This document shows positions 1 through 9,396 of a stretch of 17,204 nucleotides of DNA, piece by piece (within the stretch, counting starts at the first letter, position 1; the number at the start of each line of letters is the position of its first letter). A program made the translations under genes and the position numbers. The stretch is taken from NCBI GenBank assembly GCA_015501075.1, contig JADNYJ010000645.1:1-17204 (forward strand). Direction: 5' to 3'. The notes beneath the pieces are model-generated. The model searched no databases. It was not told the origin of the DNA and worked only from the letters and a program-made list of their open reading frames with translations. The DNA comes from Gymnopilus junonius (lineage: Eukaryota > Basidiomycota > Agaricomycetes > Agaricales > Galerinaceae).

Positions 1-792
1 GTGTATCGCCCACCAGAACAGAATCGATCTTCTCATAGACTTCGCTATGCTTAACAGCTGGCGGTGGCTGATCAGGATACATAGTCCTCAGAATGTGCAT
101 GAGCTGATCGATTTTGCCTGCGCTGATTTGAGCTCCTGCGAATATCCATTCAGAAAGTTCGAAATCAGGTCGGCTGTCGAAGGGGAAGAAGTCGGTTGGG
201 TCCTGAGGTGGAAGGCTGGCTGGGCGTGCATTGTGTTCTACTTCATAACCATCTGCATTGCAGGGAGTGCCTGACAGGAAGATAAGCTAAGGAAACATTA
301 ATTTAGCAGATAACAAAGCATACCATCAATCCAGGAATGCTTTTGAATGTGGATCCCCGTGGAATTGACACGAGGACCTGGGTAAGGACATCGAGGAGAT
401 CCTAATGGGGTCTGGTCCCACCACGCTGGACGTGTTGGAGTTGAGGGGTTCAGTGATGATGAAGCAGAAGGCTGTGGTGTGGGTGTCTGTGGCAAATTCT
501 GGCGAACAGAAGAACTTGGAGTAGATGAATTTGGCAAGGAAGACGTTGGTGGATGTGGCGCGGGAGTCTGTGGCAGATCACTGAGGGAAGTATGTGAGCT
601 CAAAGCTGAAGAAGTAGCCTGTTGTACACCAGACGGCTTAGGTGTCTTGGGACAGAGGTCCTTTGGGACCAAATGCTTCTTCCGAATGTGATTGGTAATG
701 CCGCCTTGAGTGCTGGATGTCATTTTGCACCAAGGGTAGGGACAAGCAAAAGCTTGCGGAGCAGCACGTTTCTTGGTCTTAGGGCGAGGCAT
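1..792 (-). CDS. Plavaka-type transposase, N-terminal part (runs off left edge)
   Basis: Seen: an ATG at 792 opens a reading frame whose first 45 residues are basic and contain a C2H2 finger, C-x4-C-x12-H-x4-H (CPYPWC ... HIRKKH). A long Ser/Pro/Thr-rich linker follows. A 53-base intron (323-271, GTATGC...CAG) joins exon 1 (792-324) to exon 2 (270 to the edge). Exon 2 reads on without a stop for about 89 codons, through PFDSRPDFELSEW, IDQLMHIL and YEKIDSVLVGD. Known: a single N-terminal C2H2 finger, a low-complexity linker and a pocket of the form PF-x-FE-x-A/S-E/D, then Y-x-x-ID, is the usual beginning of Agaricomycete Plavaka (CACTA-related) transposases. Inferred: this is the DNA-binding front of such a protein; the catalytic domain would lie to the left of the window. 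No lesion is visible in the part present. The rest of the element, and hence its activity, cannot be judged. Confidence 0.72.
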
Positions 793-840
793 GGCAGAGG
801 AGAAAGATAAGCAGGCTTATATTGAAGGAGTAACTAAATA

Positions 841-1298
841 ATCACTTCAGAGGAATTGGGTATGTTTGGTTCAGATGAGGCTACAAACACAGACAGAGAT
901 TGATGGAAATTTTCTTTCCTCAACCTGCTTGTTCTGCCATCGCTTGACTTCGCCAAGCCTTGTGTCATCCATGGCTGCTTCCAAGTCATCGCAGGCTAAC
1001 AACAAGCCTGCTGGCAAAGGTGTTGGACATGCCCATAGTGCGATATCGGGTCCACCAGCCTTTCAAGTTATCGCTTCAGAGGAATTGGGTATGTTTGGTT
1101 CAGACGAGGCTACAAACACAGACAGAGATTGATGGAAATTTTCTTTCCTCAACCTGCTTGTTCTGCCATCGCTTGACTTCGCCAAGCCTTGTGTCATCCA
1201 TGGCTGCTTCCAAGTCATCGCAGGCTAACAACAAGCCTGCTGGCAAAGGTGTTGGACATGCCCGTAGTGTGATATCGGGTCCACCAGCCTTTCAAGTT
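841..1298. repeat. 229-bp tandem direct duplication (two copies)
   Basis: Copy 1 is 841-1069 and copy 2 is 1070-1298, directly abutting. They differ at only four positions, all transitions (about 98% identity), so the duplication is recent. Each copy carries an upstream stretch and the first 33 codons of the following plus-strand gene, starting MAASKSSQANNKPAGK. Copy 2 (ATG at 1200) continues into that gene. Copy 1 (ATG at 971) runs across the junction into foreign frame and stops at 1130-1132 after 53 codons. The unit therefore duplicates the promoter-proximal region and the start codon. Confidence 0.97.
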
Positions 1299-3692
1299 GA
1301 TGAATTAGGCACAATCAAGCACGGTAAGCATTGAAAAATTTCTGCATGTCAACAACTCAACAAGCATCGCAGCCAAGTCAGCTTCTGAAGGCCCAGCTGT
1401 TAGTGACAGACGTAAGGCTGAAGTCACCCACAGTGAGTCTATCACCTCTTCTTTCAGTCATTGAGTAGTAATGCCCCCTCCCCTGCATCGCAGAAAAGTC
1501 CACTGAGCCTGACGCGGATGTAGACTCGAAACTGCGTTTACGTGCCAGTAACCGTGATGCTCACCCGGGTCTACCCGATGTGAAAAGGGCTAAGCGTTCC
1601 AGTGAGGAGGTAGCAGTTGAATGTGAGGAGAAGCAGCGCCGCATTGAGGATGCCAAGGAGCGTCGTGAGCAAGCCCTGACCAAGGCCGCAGAACTCGAGG
1701 ACAAGATGGTTGCAGCTGATCAAGCACTTTCAAAAAGCAAGGGAATTCCTCTGCCAGGCTTACCTGAGTGACAGCACAACCAGCGACCAAAGGATGGTCC
1801 AGCTTCCAAGCCAGCATCCAATGGTAAGTAAATTTTTATTTGAATCTATTCAGCCTCACAATGTTCCTTAGATGAGCAGTCGGGCTTGTCGGACAATGAG
1901 TACAAGCAGCCAACCAATGGCGACGAAACTTCCAGTGATGAAGAGGTCCTTGACAACTCAGACGACGACGAAAAGACCCATATGACCAAGCCCAAGAAGA
2001 AACAAAAGCAGAAAGGCGAAGTGAGGAAGGCTGTTGCTGCACAAAGGAAGATGAAAGAAGGGAACAAGAAGCGAGGAAATGAGGACAACAATCAGTAAGC
2101 CATCAATCAATCATATCTAATCTACGCTTCTATTCTCACCGGTGGCATTTAGGCATGCACCTGCCAAAAAGGCTAAGAAGAATGATGAAGGCCTTGTTCC
2201 TGGCTGGGACAAGCAAAGCTCTCATGATGACTTCGACAACAACAACAACATTCGTAGTACTGACAAGCGCGCACCCCCTGCCAGCAGCAAGGCCGCTGAC
2301 GGTAAGTTTCACAGTGTGGCTTTTTATCCTTGCTTACTTCCTTTAACACCTGTGTAGATGACGACAACGAACCGCTCGGAGGACTCAGTGATGACGCAGG
2401 TGAACTCGGGGAGCGAAAAGGCCTTGTTGAAGATGCCAAAGGGGCTGCAGCTCACCAGGTACATGGTGGTCTATTGTACCTTATGCAATGTTAACATCCT
2501 CATCCCCATCACAGTCTCTCACTGTTGTTAGTGCGACAATGACAGTGCCGGAGTACATCGCTCCTGAAAAGATCAAAAACAAGCAAGAAATCTGCTACCG
2601 ACACCTGCCGGAGCCTCTTCGACAACTGTTCCAGGATGACCTGATCCCCCTCCTTATCCAGCTCTATGGCATCGAGCATCCATGGTCTGTCAATCTTCCC
2701 GACACAAGGATCATAGATCTTTTTGTAAAAATCTTTCCTGGTGCGGCGGCATATGCGGGGAGTCCCAATGGACAGAAAATTATTGTCAAGCTGGTGTGTT
2801 CCTTTCCTTACTAGCACCTTGAGGCTGCTGATACTGGTGCCTAGGCGGACGATGCATTGACAACATGGCGCAACAAAATTGGCCAGACCACCATCAACTA
2901 CATGGAGAATGTTCTCATTTCGGAGTTCGCTCAGTTGACACCAGAGTACATCAGGGCCTGGGTGAAGTGGGCTCTCAGCGGTGATTTCAAATCCAGACCA
3001 TTGTACTACAGGACATATGTTGATGAGGATCCGGAGGCCAACCAGCCAGCCGTCAAATTGGTGAGTCGCTTTTGTTTCATTAATCATTTATTCTCATATG
3101 TTTTCTCAGAACATCTTCTGCCACCCTCTCATCATTAGTGCGATGGCCTACCATGTTGGACGAATATCTGCCATCCCTGAGTTCCTGAGGTCAGCCAAGC
3201 TGCCGTCGGGAGCACTGATTATGGCTGTCCAATCAGTGAGTATTATTATTGTGTGAATATTCTATCTCTTGTACTGAATTGGGCATATACTAGGCCTACA
3301 GAGCTGTCGCACGCTGGAGCTCAGGCTCATATGTGCAACCTCCCTGCCCTCTCTTGGATTTTTCTGGCGACAACTGGGGAGACAGTGACAAGCGTGATCC
3401 CTCTGATGCCCCCCGCAACCTTCCTCCATACAGTATTCAAGGCAAGAAGCCCACAAGGGAGATCGAACGCGTCATCGAGAAGCTGAATGACAAGCAGTGG
3501 GAAGAGATTATGTCTGCTGCACGTGAAATGGCTGCCGGCAAAGGTAAAAAGAGGTTGAGGTCATCATCAGGTGATGACGCTTCCTCGGAAGCTGCTGCCG
3601 ACGTCAAGGATGAGGACAAGGAGTCAGATTTTGAGGTTGAGGATGACGCTGGTGATGCTATGGATACTGCTGAGGATGTCAAAGAAGAGTGA
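1200..3692 (+). pseudogene. Unrecognised ten-exon nuclear-looking gene with an in-frame TGA
   Basis: Exons, all with GT-AG joints and continuous frame: 1200-1323, 1373-1432, 1494-1823, 1872-2094, 2153-2301, 2358-2458, 2515-2793, 2845-3060, 3110-3235, 3294-3692. Together they give 668 codons before the final TGA. One TGA (1769-1771, codon 154) interrupts exon 3, yet the same frame continues cleanly on both sides. The protein would have a basic N-terminus, a charged coiled-coil-like stretch (about residues 95-145), acidic and lysine-rich blocks that look like nuclear localisation signals, then a globular domain (about residues 330-570) with conserved-looking segments YRHLPEPLRQLF, LYGIEHPW, CHPLIISAMAYH, LPSGALIMAVQSAYRAVARW and DFSGDNWGDSD. 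The tail is acidic. I do not recognise the family with certainty; the HPLI...P.GAL...A...W...F..DNW pattern recalls the basidiomycete DUF6532-like expansions, but this is weak. A weak 66-base GT-AG intron (1709-1774) would remove the stop in frame, so the gene may be intact. Confidence 0.6.
1769..1771 (+). other. In-frame TGA inside exon 3 of the 1200-3692 gene
   Basis: The exon-3 frame reads ...GLPE, TGA, QHNQRPKDGPASKPASN and then joins the next exon in phase. A single C-to-T change from CGA (Arg) would explain it. The alternative is that 1709-1774 is a 66-base intron (GTTGCA donor, GACAG acceptor, phase 0 on both sides). Its donor is poor compared with the GTAAGT/GTGAGT donors used elsewhere in this gene. 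Confidence 0.75.
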
Positions 3693-3884
3693 GGGTCCAC
3701 CATCCCTGTTGTAATTCTCAAATTTCATTCATTTTGCCGACGCTCTTGTCACTTTTGAGAGGCACAAATGATCAATTTGGTAAATAGCTAATACACCTTT
3801 TCAATCACTTTTAACCCTGCACAACTGACGAGACCTTTCGCAAGGTTTCGGGACCTTCTTTTCAAAAGTGTCCAATAGTTTCAC

Positions 3885-3922
3885 ACTTTCACACTTGCAA
3901 AAGTGTTGCAAGTGTCGAAAGT
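3885..3922. repeat. Inverted repeat / hairpin, 16-17 nt arms
   Basis: Left arm 3885-3900 (ACTTTCACACTTGCAA) pairs with right arm 3906-3922 around a 5-base loop, AAGTG. Only one bulged base breaks the stem. It lies about 190 bases after the stop of the upstream gene and could be a transcript-end structure or a fossil element tip. No run of T follows it. Confidence 0.8.
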
Positions 3923-5485
3923 TGGTGGTGTATTTCTTCTGATGCCCATTCACTTGCACTCATTACAATAACACCATGGGAAGGTTACCTTGCATGTTTC
4001 TCACTTATTCGAGCAGCATAATTGCTAATTGTGCCAATTGTATTTATCTTTAACTGTTTGAACAAACGGCATGGCTAAATCGACATGAGGAAAGGGGTTT
4101 ACCTCCTAATTGTAGTGGACAAGGGGGGAAATTCAGCAGTTCCAAATTGGGCGTGGTTCTGGTGACGCGCCTGCGTGTCACACTGTAAAAACTTGGTAAA
4201 AACAGCCTTGACATTGCCCACGCAGATCACGTGAATCTATAAAATGCCAGCCTCTATATCGCGAGCTTGAGCCCTTAGCTTTGTTTGTACATCAAAATAT
4301 TTGACTGTGTTTGCTCTCTGATGAAACACATGCATCCCGCTCTCAGATGAAGTAGAGCTGCGACCGCGCGGAAAGACGGTGCGAGCCCCGCTGACCTAAG
4401 GTCCATCACGCATGACGACCTGCTCCTAACCCCAGGCTTGGGGCTCTGCTGCGCTCTGCCACCTCGCCCTCTTCCCACCTCTGCCCACCCACCGCCACGC
4501 CCGACCATCAGCGATCGAGACGGCTGTGCCGATGACGGCAGGAGGACTAGGGGGGGACTAAGCCACCCACACACAACAATGCCCCACCCCGACAAAACAA
4601 AGCAAGCAAGCGATCAGTGAACGAGGGCACCAGCACAAACATCGACGGGCCACACCCAACCAACTCGACCGACCAGACCACGACCGACCACTCCTAACCG
4701 ACCACAACCCAACCCAGCTGAGCAAAGGCCTAACAAAGCGAACAAAGCGAAGACTTCACACTCAAAACACAAAGCAGAAGGTGGCACCCGAGGAGCACTG
4801 TGGGGAGGAGGATGGATGGATTGGCACTTACCTATGCATGGATATGAGGGCGGAAACACGGAGGAAGGTGGAGAAGATCAATGCCTTCATGAACCGGCGA
4901 TGCTCACTGGAATTAGAGGTGAGAGGAGCCATCGTGATCGCGAAGCTATCATGGGCTAACCCAAGCCTCTCCCCTTTTTATTTCGTTTGTAGCACATGAG
5001 GCTGTCTGGGGCACATGGCCGGATGTATTGTCCATCGTCCTCATGTAGGACTCGAGGACTCGTGTCGACTCACCCACTCCTCCTTCCGATTTAATACTTA
5101 GATATGTTCTCGATACCACAGAGAACCGACCGACCCTTACTTCCATACAATCTGTATAAAAGCAAATAGATTTTAAATTAGCTAGTACATTTGTAGTGCA
5201 TTGTATTTTTTTTACTACAAACCACACAGATTAGCAGCGAGATTGAGATTGAGAGAGGGATATTTGATAGATGAACTGTCTGCTGCTGGGGGTAATGATA
5301 TAATTAAAAGCTCAGAAAAACGGCCCTTCCATCATCGACTGATTTACGAAGCTGAGCTAGCCTAGAAGAAAGACAGTCATATGTGAGAATTTGCTATATG
5401 GGGCAAAAAAAAAGACAGTGTCTTCATTGAGAAGATGTTCCCGTGGGCAGGAAGACCGTTTTTCGGCCTATTTTCAATCATTGTT

Positions 5486-5534
5486 GACGCGTTCGACGTG
5501 TCGAACGCGTCTTTTGTATCACGTGGGGACGTGA
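5486..5534. promoter_or_regulatory. Paired inverted repeats with MCB-like ACGCGT cores, upstream of the nuclease gene
   Basis: 5486-5511 is a perfect inverted repeat with 12-bp arms (GACGCGTTCGAC and its reverse complement) around a GT spacer; each arm contains ACGCGT. Eight bases on, 5519-5534 is a second inverted repeat, TCACGT-GGGG-ACGTGA. They lie about 270-320 bp before the ATG at 5803. Known: ACGCGT is the MluI cell-cycle box bound by the fungal MBF complex at DNA replication and repair genes. Inferred: a regulatory site for the XPG-like gene. It could instead be a recombination or end sequence of the mobile module. Confidence 0.45.
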
Positions 5535-5802
5535 ATGTGGGACCGATAGATTGTTGATCACTGATTCTCTTCCACACTACTCCTTGCCTTCCTAGCCATT
5601 GCTCTCGAGCTCTCCGACAAGGCTTTCTGAGTTCTGCAATGAGATCCTCTCCCTGTGTGCCATACTCTTCACCTCAATGCTGGTGTGCTGAGAGATGATG
5701 CTGCCCATCTTATGTTGAGTTCTCTCCAAATCAGGTTACCCCGATGACTCACTTTGTATTCGAATCCGCCTCCACATACGTCACTCCCAACTTGCGACCA
5801 TC

Positions 5803-7388
5803 ATGGGGATAGCAGGTCTGTGGAAAGTAAGTAAATCCTTTGCTTATTTTGTGCACGTAGTGTATACTTATTAGAACTGCTCAATTAGCTCCTTGAGCTA
5901 GTGGCTGAAAAGTGATCATTTCAGCAATTTTGCATTGAGGAAGGGTTCCTGCGTAATGAGGCAACTGACGGTCGAGGCCTTCACATTGGCATTGATGCTC
6001 TGTACGTACAACTTCATCACTCTACTATTCAGACAGTTTTACTGACATTGATGGCTAGTGGATGGGTGTATCGTGCATGTTATCGGCATAGTTGCACCAA
6101 AAATCCGGAGTTGGCAACGCTCTTTGCAAGATGTTCTCGCCTTGTCCAGCTCGCAGTGAACCCCCTCTTCATTTTTGATGGCCCTGGTAGACCGAGACGG
6201 AAGCGCGGCAAGCATGTTCGAGGAAATCCTCACTGGATTGAGTGTGACTTCAAGAAAATGCTGGATGCTTTAGGCTTTGCTTGGAAGGATGTATGTCCTC
6301 GTTATTTACTTGTAGATGTTGTCTGATCCCATCTTCTTATCCAGGCACCTGGTGAAGCTGAATCTGAGCTTGCATCTCTGTCAAAGCAGGGTTTGCTGGA
6401 TGCAGTCCTCACTGAAGACTCGGATACTGTAGTCTTCAGTGCTAGGACAATTATCCGATTGTAAGCTGTCATATTTGATAGATAATCTACTGACAAACAC
6501 TATTTACAGTGATGGCAATGTGCCTGATGATGAACAAGTCCTCGTTTATAGGGCATCTGATATAGAAAACCATGCGGATTTAATGCTGACACATGCGGAC
6601 CTTGTGTTGATAGCACTCCTTGTAGGAGGTGATTACGATGTAAGTTCTCAGCTGGCTGGCGGTTGCGTTCTTGCTGATACTACTTCTTATTGCAGCATGG
6701 CATCAAGGATTGTGGAATAGAGACTGCCTTTGGCCTTGCTCGTGCAGGGTTTGGACATAGTCTTTCAAAGGCAGTTTCAACATGTGCAGCTGAAGACCTT
6801 CCTTCCGATTTGGATGGCTGGCGAACAGCCTTATGTCATGAGGTTATTACAAACTCATCTAAGAAGCTCCCGCGACATTGCCCGACCCTTGCAAAAAACA
6901 TACCCGATGACTTCCCATGCAATGACATACTGTTTGCTTACTTCCAACCTCTGATTTCATGGGAGGACCCTCCATGCCTTTCCAATAGGCTGCCATCACC
7001 TCCTACATTGGCTCGCTTTGCAGAGGAGCACTTCACATGGGGAGACGTTATAGGCATTCTTGAACACTTTACGGCTACCATCTATCCCGGCCTTGCCCTT
7101 CGAATTATGATGCAGATCGCAAGTGCCCATGATCTCGGCCTCCAACAGCCTCACATTCATTCACTTGTTGGCGAGGTCATCACAACTCGACAACAAAGCT
7201 CCCTTCAGAAATGTGCACGCAGCCCTGAGCTCCGCATGCAGCTCAACATTTCCAAAGAGATGATCAATGAAATTGTTGCTGCCCTTCATAATCAGGGTAA
7301 TAAAAATGAGGTGGAGTCCTGGATCTCAAAACGACTACCTAAATTACGTGCTTGGATTCCAGTTGCTGTAAAGCAGGTTGTAGGGTAA
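5803..7388 (+). CDS. XPG/FEN-family (PIN-like, GEN1-like) nuclease
   Basis: Six exons (5803-5826, 5925-6001, 6059-6290, 6345-6460, 6510-6639, 6696-7388) give 423 residues. The protein begins MGIAGLWK, the hallmark N-terminus of the XPG family. All acidic active-site positions are present: D32 (GIDALGW), D74 (IFDGP), E115/E117/E119 (APGEAESELA), D136 and D138 (TEDSDTVVFSA) and D191 (VGGDYD). GIKDCG, the entrance to the DNA-binding helical region, follows. The C-terminal half matches the layout of the multi-copy Agaricomycete 'PIN domain-like' family, ending in a basic W-x-P segment (KLRAWIPVAVKQVV). Known: such enzymes cut flaps or branched DNA using two metal ions. Inferred: a nuclear, catalytically competent structure-specific nuclease. 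Which junction it cuts is unknown. An alternative last donor (GTAAGA at 7385) would add only a few residues. It lies 181 bp upstream of, and on the same strand as, the recombinase gene. Confidence 0.86.
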
Positions 7389-7569
7389 GATAGTGGTAAT
7401 TATTCTGGGTCGATCAGTATACACATTGTGTTCTTTTCATTAATTGCCTAATGTGTCCGCTTTGTAGATGGGTTTTAATTTGATTCGAAGAGGTTTGTAC
7501 TTATGTCTAGGACTTCTGAAATTTAAGACGGGGCTCCACTGCATTTACTTCTACTTCTCTCTCTTAACA

Positions 7570-9235
7570 ATGACCTTCATCCATGACCTTCCTGCATATG
7601 CTGGCCTCAATACTGCCCTTTGCAAGGACTTGCCATACAACGAGGACATTCAAAATGACCTGGAGGGTGAAAAGGAAACTATCCCTGATCTATCTTCCAG
7701 GGATTCTGCCCCTTCAGAAAATCCGACAGTCTTCCTGTGGCGGAAAACAATCAGTGGTGCATCTAAGGGTGTATCAGAGAAGACAGATTCTGAGTATCAG
7801 CGGTGAGTCTTTTTCGACAAGCTTTAATGCTTATTTGAGTGAACTCTGACTTTACTGAAAGGCTTGTCAATCAGTGTGTCAACTTCTTGATTGGTAATTC
7901 GCTGATACAGAAACGTGAAGACTTTGTATGCCCAAGTCCATCTGAGGATGTGCCATTCTTTATAACGGCCTGGATCATGAATCAGTAAGGCCTTGATATA
8001 CTTCCTTCGTAAATTAAGTAACTGATAAAATGGTGCTTATCAGATGTGATGAGATCAATCTAGATGGCTCACTCAAACCTCAGAACCAAATTCGTGATTC
8101 ATATGTTCATGGTCAGAAAATGCGTGCCTCTATGACCTACCTTTTTGGCCATATTCTTGGTCTTGGTTCACGCCCCTGGCAGAAAAGTGAAGTCACTGGG
8201 AGAATGACCGGAAATCCATCGATCTCAGAACAGGTGTCCTCCTATATGATGAGCCTACGCACACGCAAGGTACAGAATAGTATTTTATCTCTCTGTGATG
8301 TGGATTGTCAGCTAGAAACTTTATAGGTTCACAGCAGTGAAACACCAACATCTGCTCATGCAGTTACCTCTGTAAGCCTGATGCTGATGACTAATCATTG
8401 TGTTAAAATAAAGCACCCACCAGGAAACATTGAAAAAATTATACGACGAAAACAACAAACCAGAGAAATCAAAGATCAAGGAATATGAACCCTCTTCACG
8501 GTCACAAGCACAAGACATCAATGACTGGGGAGGAGGTATGACTCGTCGAGCTCTTCAAGCCATTTATACAATTGCATTCCTCTGTCTTCTCCGTTCTGAT
8601 GAGGTTCTTAAAATTCGACGTGAAAATATAATCCTTCAAGATGATGACAGCATAACACTATTATTAGATTTCCGGAAGACTCATCGGGATGGTGGTAAAT
8701 CTTTTTGCTCTATCTTTGTCCATCTTACTTTTAATTCATGATGCTCAATGTCTCCAAACAGGAATTAAACCATTTCATCTCTATCCCCTTCCTTGGGACG
8801 AAGCCCATCTCTGTCCTGTCCGTGCATTAGGGGAGTGGATAAAGGCAAGCAAAATCACGTCTGGCTATCTTTTCTGGAAGATGGCATCAGGAGACAGGCC
8901 TGATGCTGAAGACACACCCATGGTAAATCATTGTTTCCTATATCACCCTTCAATCCAGTGACAAGTTTTGTTTGAATCAGACCTCAGAGCAGTTTCTCGA
9001 ACTCTTTCGGAACAACCTACTTGACATCGGAGTTGATCCTATTCCATATGGGACTCACTCTTTCAGACGTGGTGGATGTCAATACCTGTCATCTGTTCGA
9101 CGTTGGTCACTTCGACAGCTGTGTGATTGGGGTGGTTGGAGTACTGAGTTTTCCAACCTTACCATTGTTCGTTATTTGATTTCTTGGAATGATGATCCAA
9201 CAGATATGTGGGAGGATTATTTTAATCCTGCCTGA
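7570..9235 (+). CDS. Tyrosine recombinase (Crypton-like YR)
   Basis: Seven exons (7570-7802, 7862-7984, 8044-8269, 8327-8371, 8424-8694, 8762-8922, 8981-9235) give 437 residues with unbroken frame. Residues about 75-210 form a helical core-binding region (SYVHGQKMRASMTYLFG). The catalytic domain shows R266 (LCLLRSDEVLKIRR), H379-x-x-R382 (GTHSFRRGG), W406 in place of the second His (DWGGWS) and Y418 (IVRYL). This is the complete R-H-R-W-Y set of the tyrosine recombinase fold. Known: in fungi this fold occurs in Cryptons, DIRS-like elements and Starship captains. No reverse transcriptase, RNase H or methylase lies beside it, which argues against DIRS. Inferred: an integrase/excisionase that cuts DNA through a 3'-phosphotyrosine. 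The start at 7570 was chosen because the in-frame upstream ATG at 7468 adds a hydrophobic stretch without family character. It faces the convergent GCR1_C gene, 161 bp away. Confidence 0.85.
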
Positions 9236-9396
9236 AAGCCTGCTGTAAAGTGCTTTCAGTGTGGGAGGTCTTGTCACTGTGCATAGATAGGTATAGAGTA
9301 TAGCGAGAACAATGCATTTATTATGAACAGATTATTATGGACTAGAAAGAGCTATGAATTACAAGAAAGATATGATAGAGGGTGCAGCTATCACTA
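9236..9396. other. Convergent intergenic gap between recombinase and GCR1_C gene
   Basis: This 161-bp AT-rich gap separates the two stop codons and must hold both 3' ends. I see no hairpin, repeat or small gene. Confidence 0.6.

Larger units (their letters stand above)
3693..5802. other. 2.1-kb region without a convincing gene
   Basis: No long frame with splice support was found. Contents: a strong hairpin at 3885-3922; a TATAAAA-like motif near 4236 just after a CACGTG (about 4229); a C/G-rich stretch from about 4345 to 4580 and a low-complexity GACCGACC-rich stretch from about 4660 to 4720; an AT-rich stretch near 5160-5230; and two inverted repeats at 5486-5534. The short plus-strand frames at 4438-4620 and 4781-4999 are low complexity or unsupported. 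On the minus strand a consensus donor (GGTAAGT, 4832-4826) follows CC-ATG-CAT-A, so a spliced transcript cannot be excluded. Confidence 0.5.

Noticed and set aside
1012..1025. Similarity of CTGCTGGCAA in the 229-bp repeat to the MITE tip
   Set aside because: Only ten bases match, they lie in coding sequence, and there is no matching inverted partner or target duplication.
2509..3087. Long minus-strand frame of 192 codons
   Set aside because: It is the antisense shadow of exons 7 and 8 of the plus-strand gene, whose splice sites and protein pattern are convincing.
4340..4440. Possible tRNA or other structured RNA in the GC-rich stretch
   Set aside because: No cloverleaf with proper arms and no A/B-box pair could be drawn.
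4438..4999. Two plus-strand frames, proline/histidine-rich and charged, as genes
   Set aside because: They follow low-complexity base composition, have no family character, and no consistent set of splice sites links them.
7385..7570. One fused gene for nuclease and recombinase
   Set aside because: The only good donor near the nuclease end (GTAAGA, 7385) joined to the acceptor at 7466-7467 gives a stop after five residues; no phase-0 route into the recombinase frame was found.
7570..9235. A DIRS-type retrotransposon
   Set aside because: No reverse transcriptase, RNase H or methylase-like frame lies beside the recombinase, and no split direct repeats were seen.
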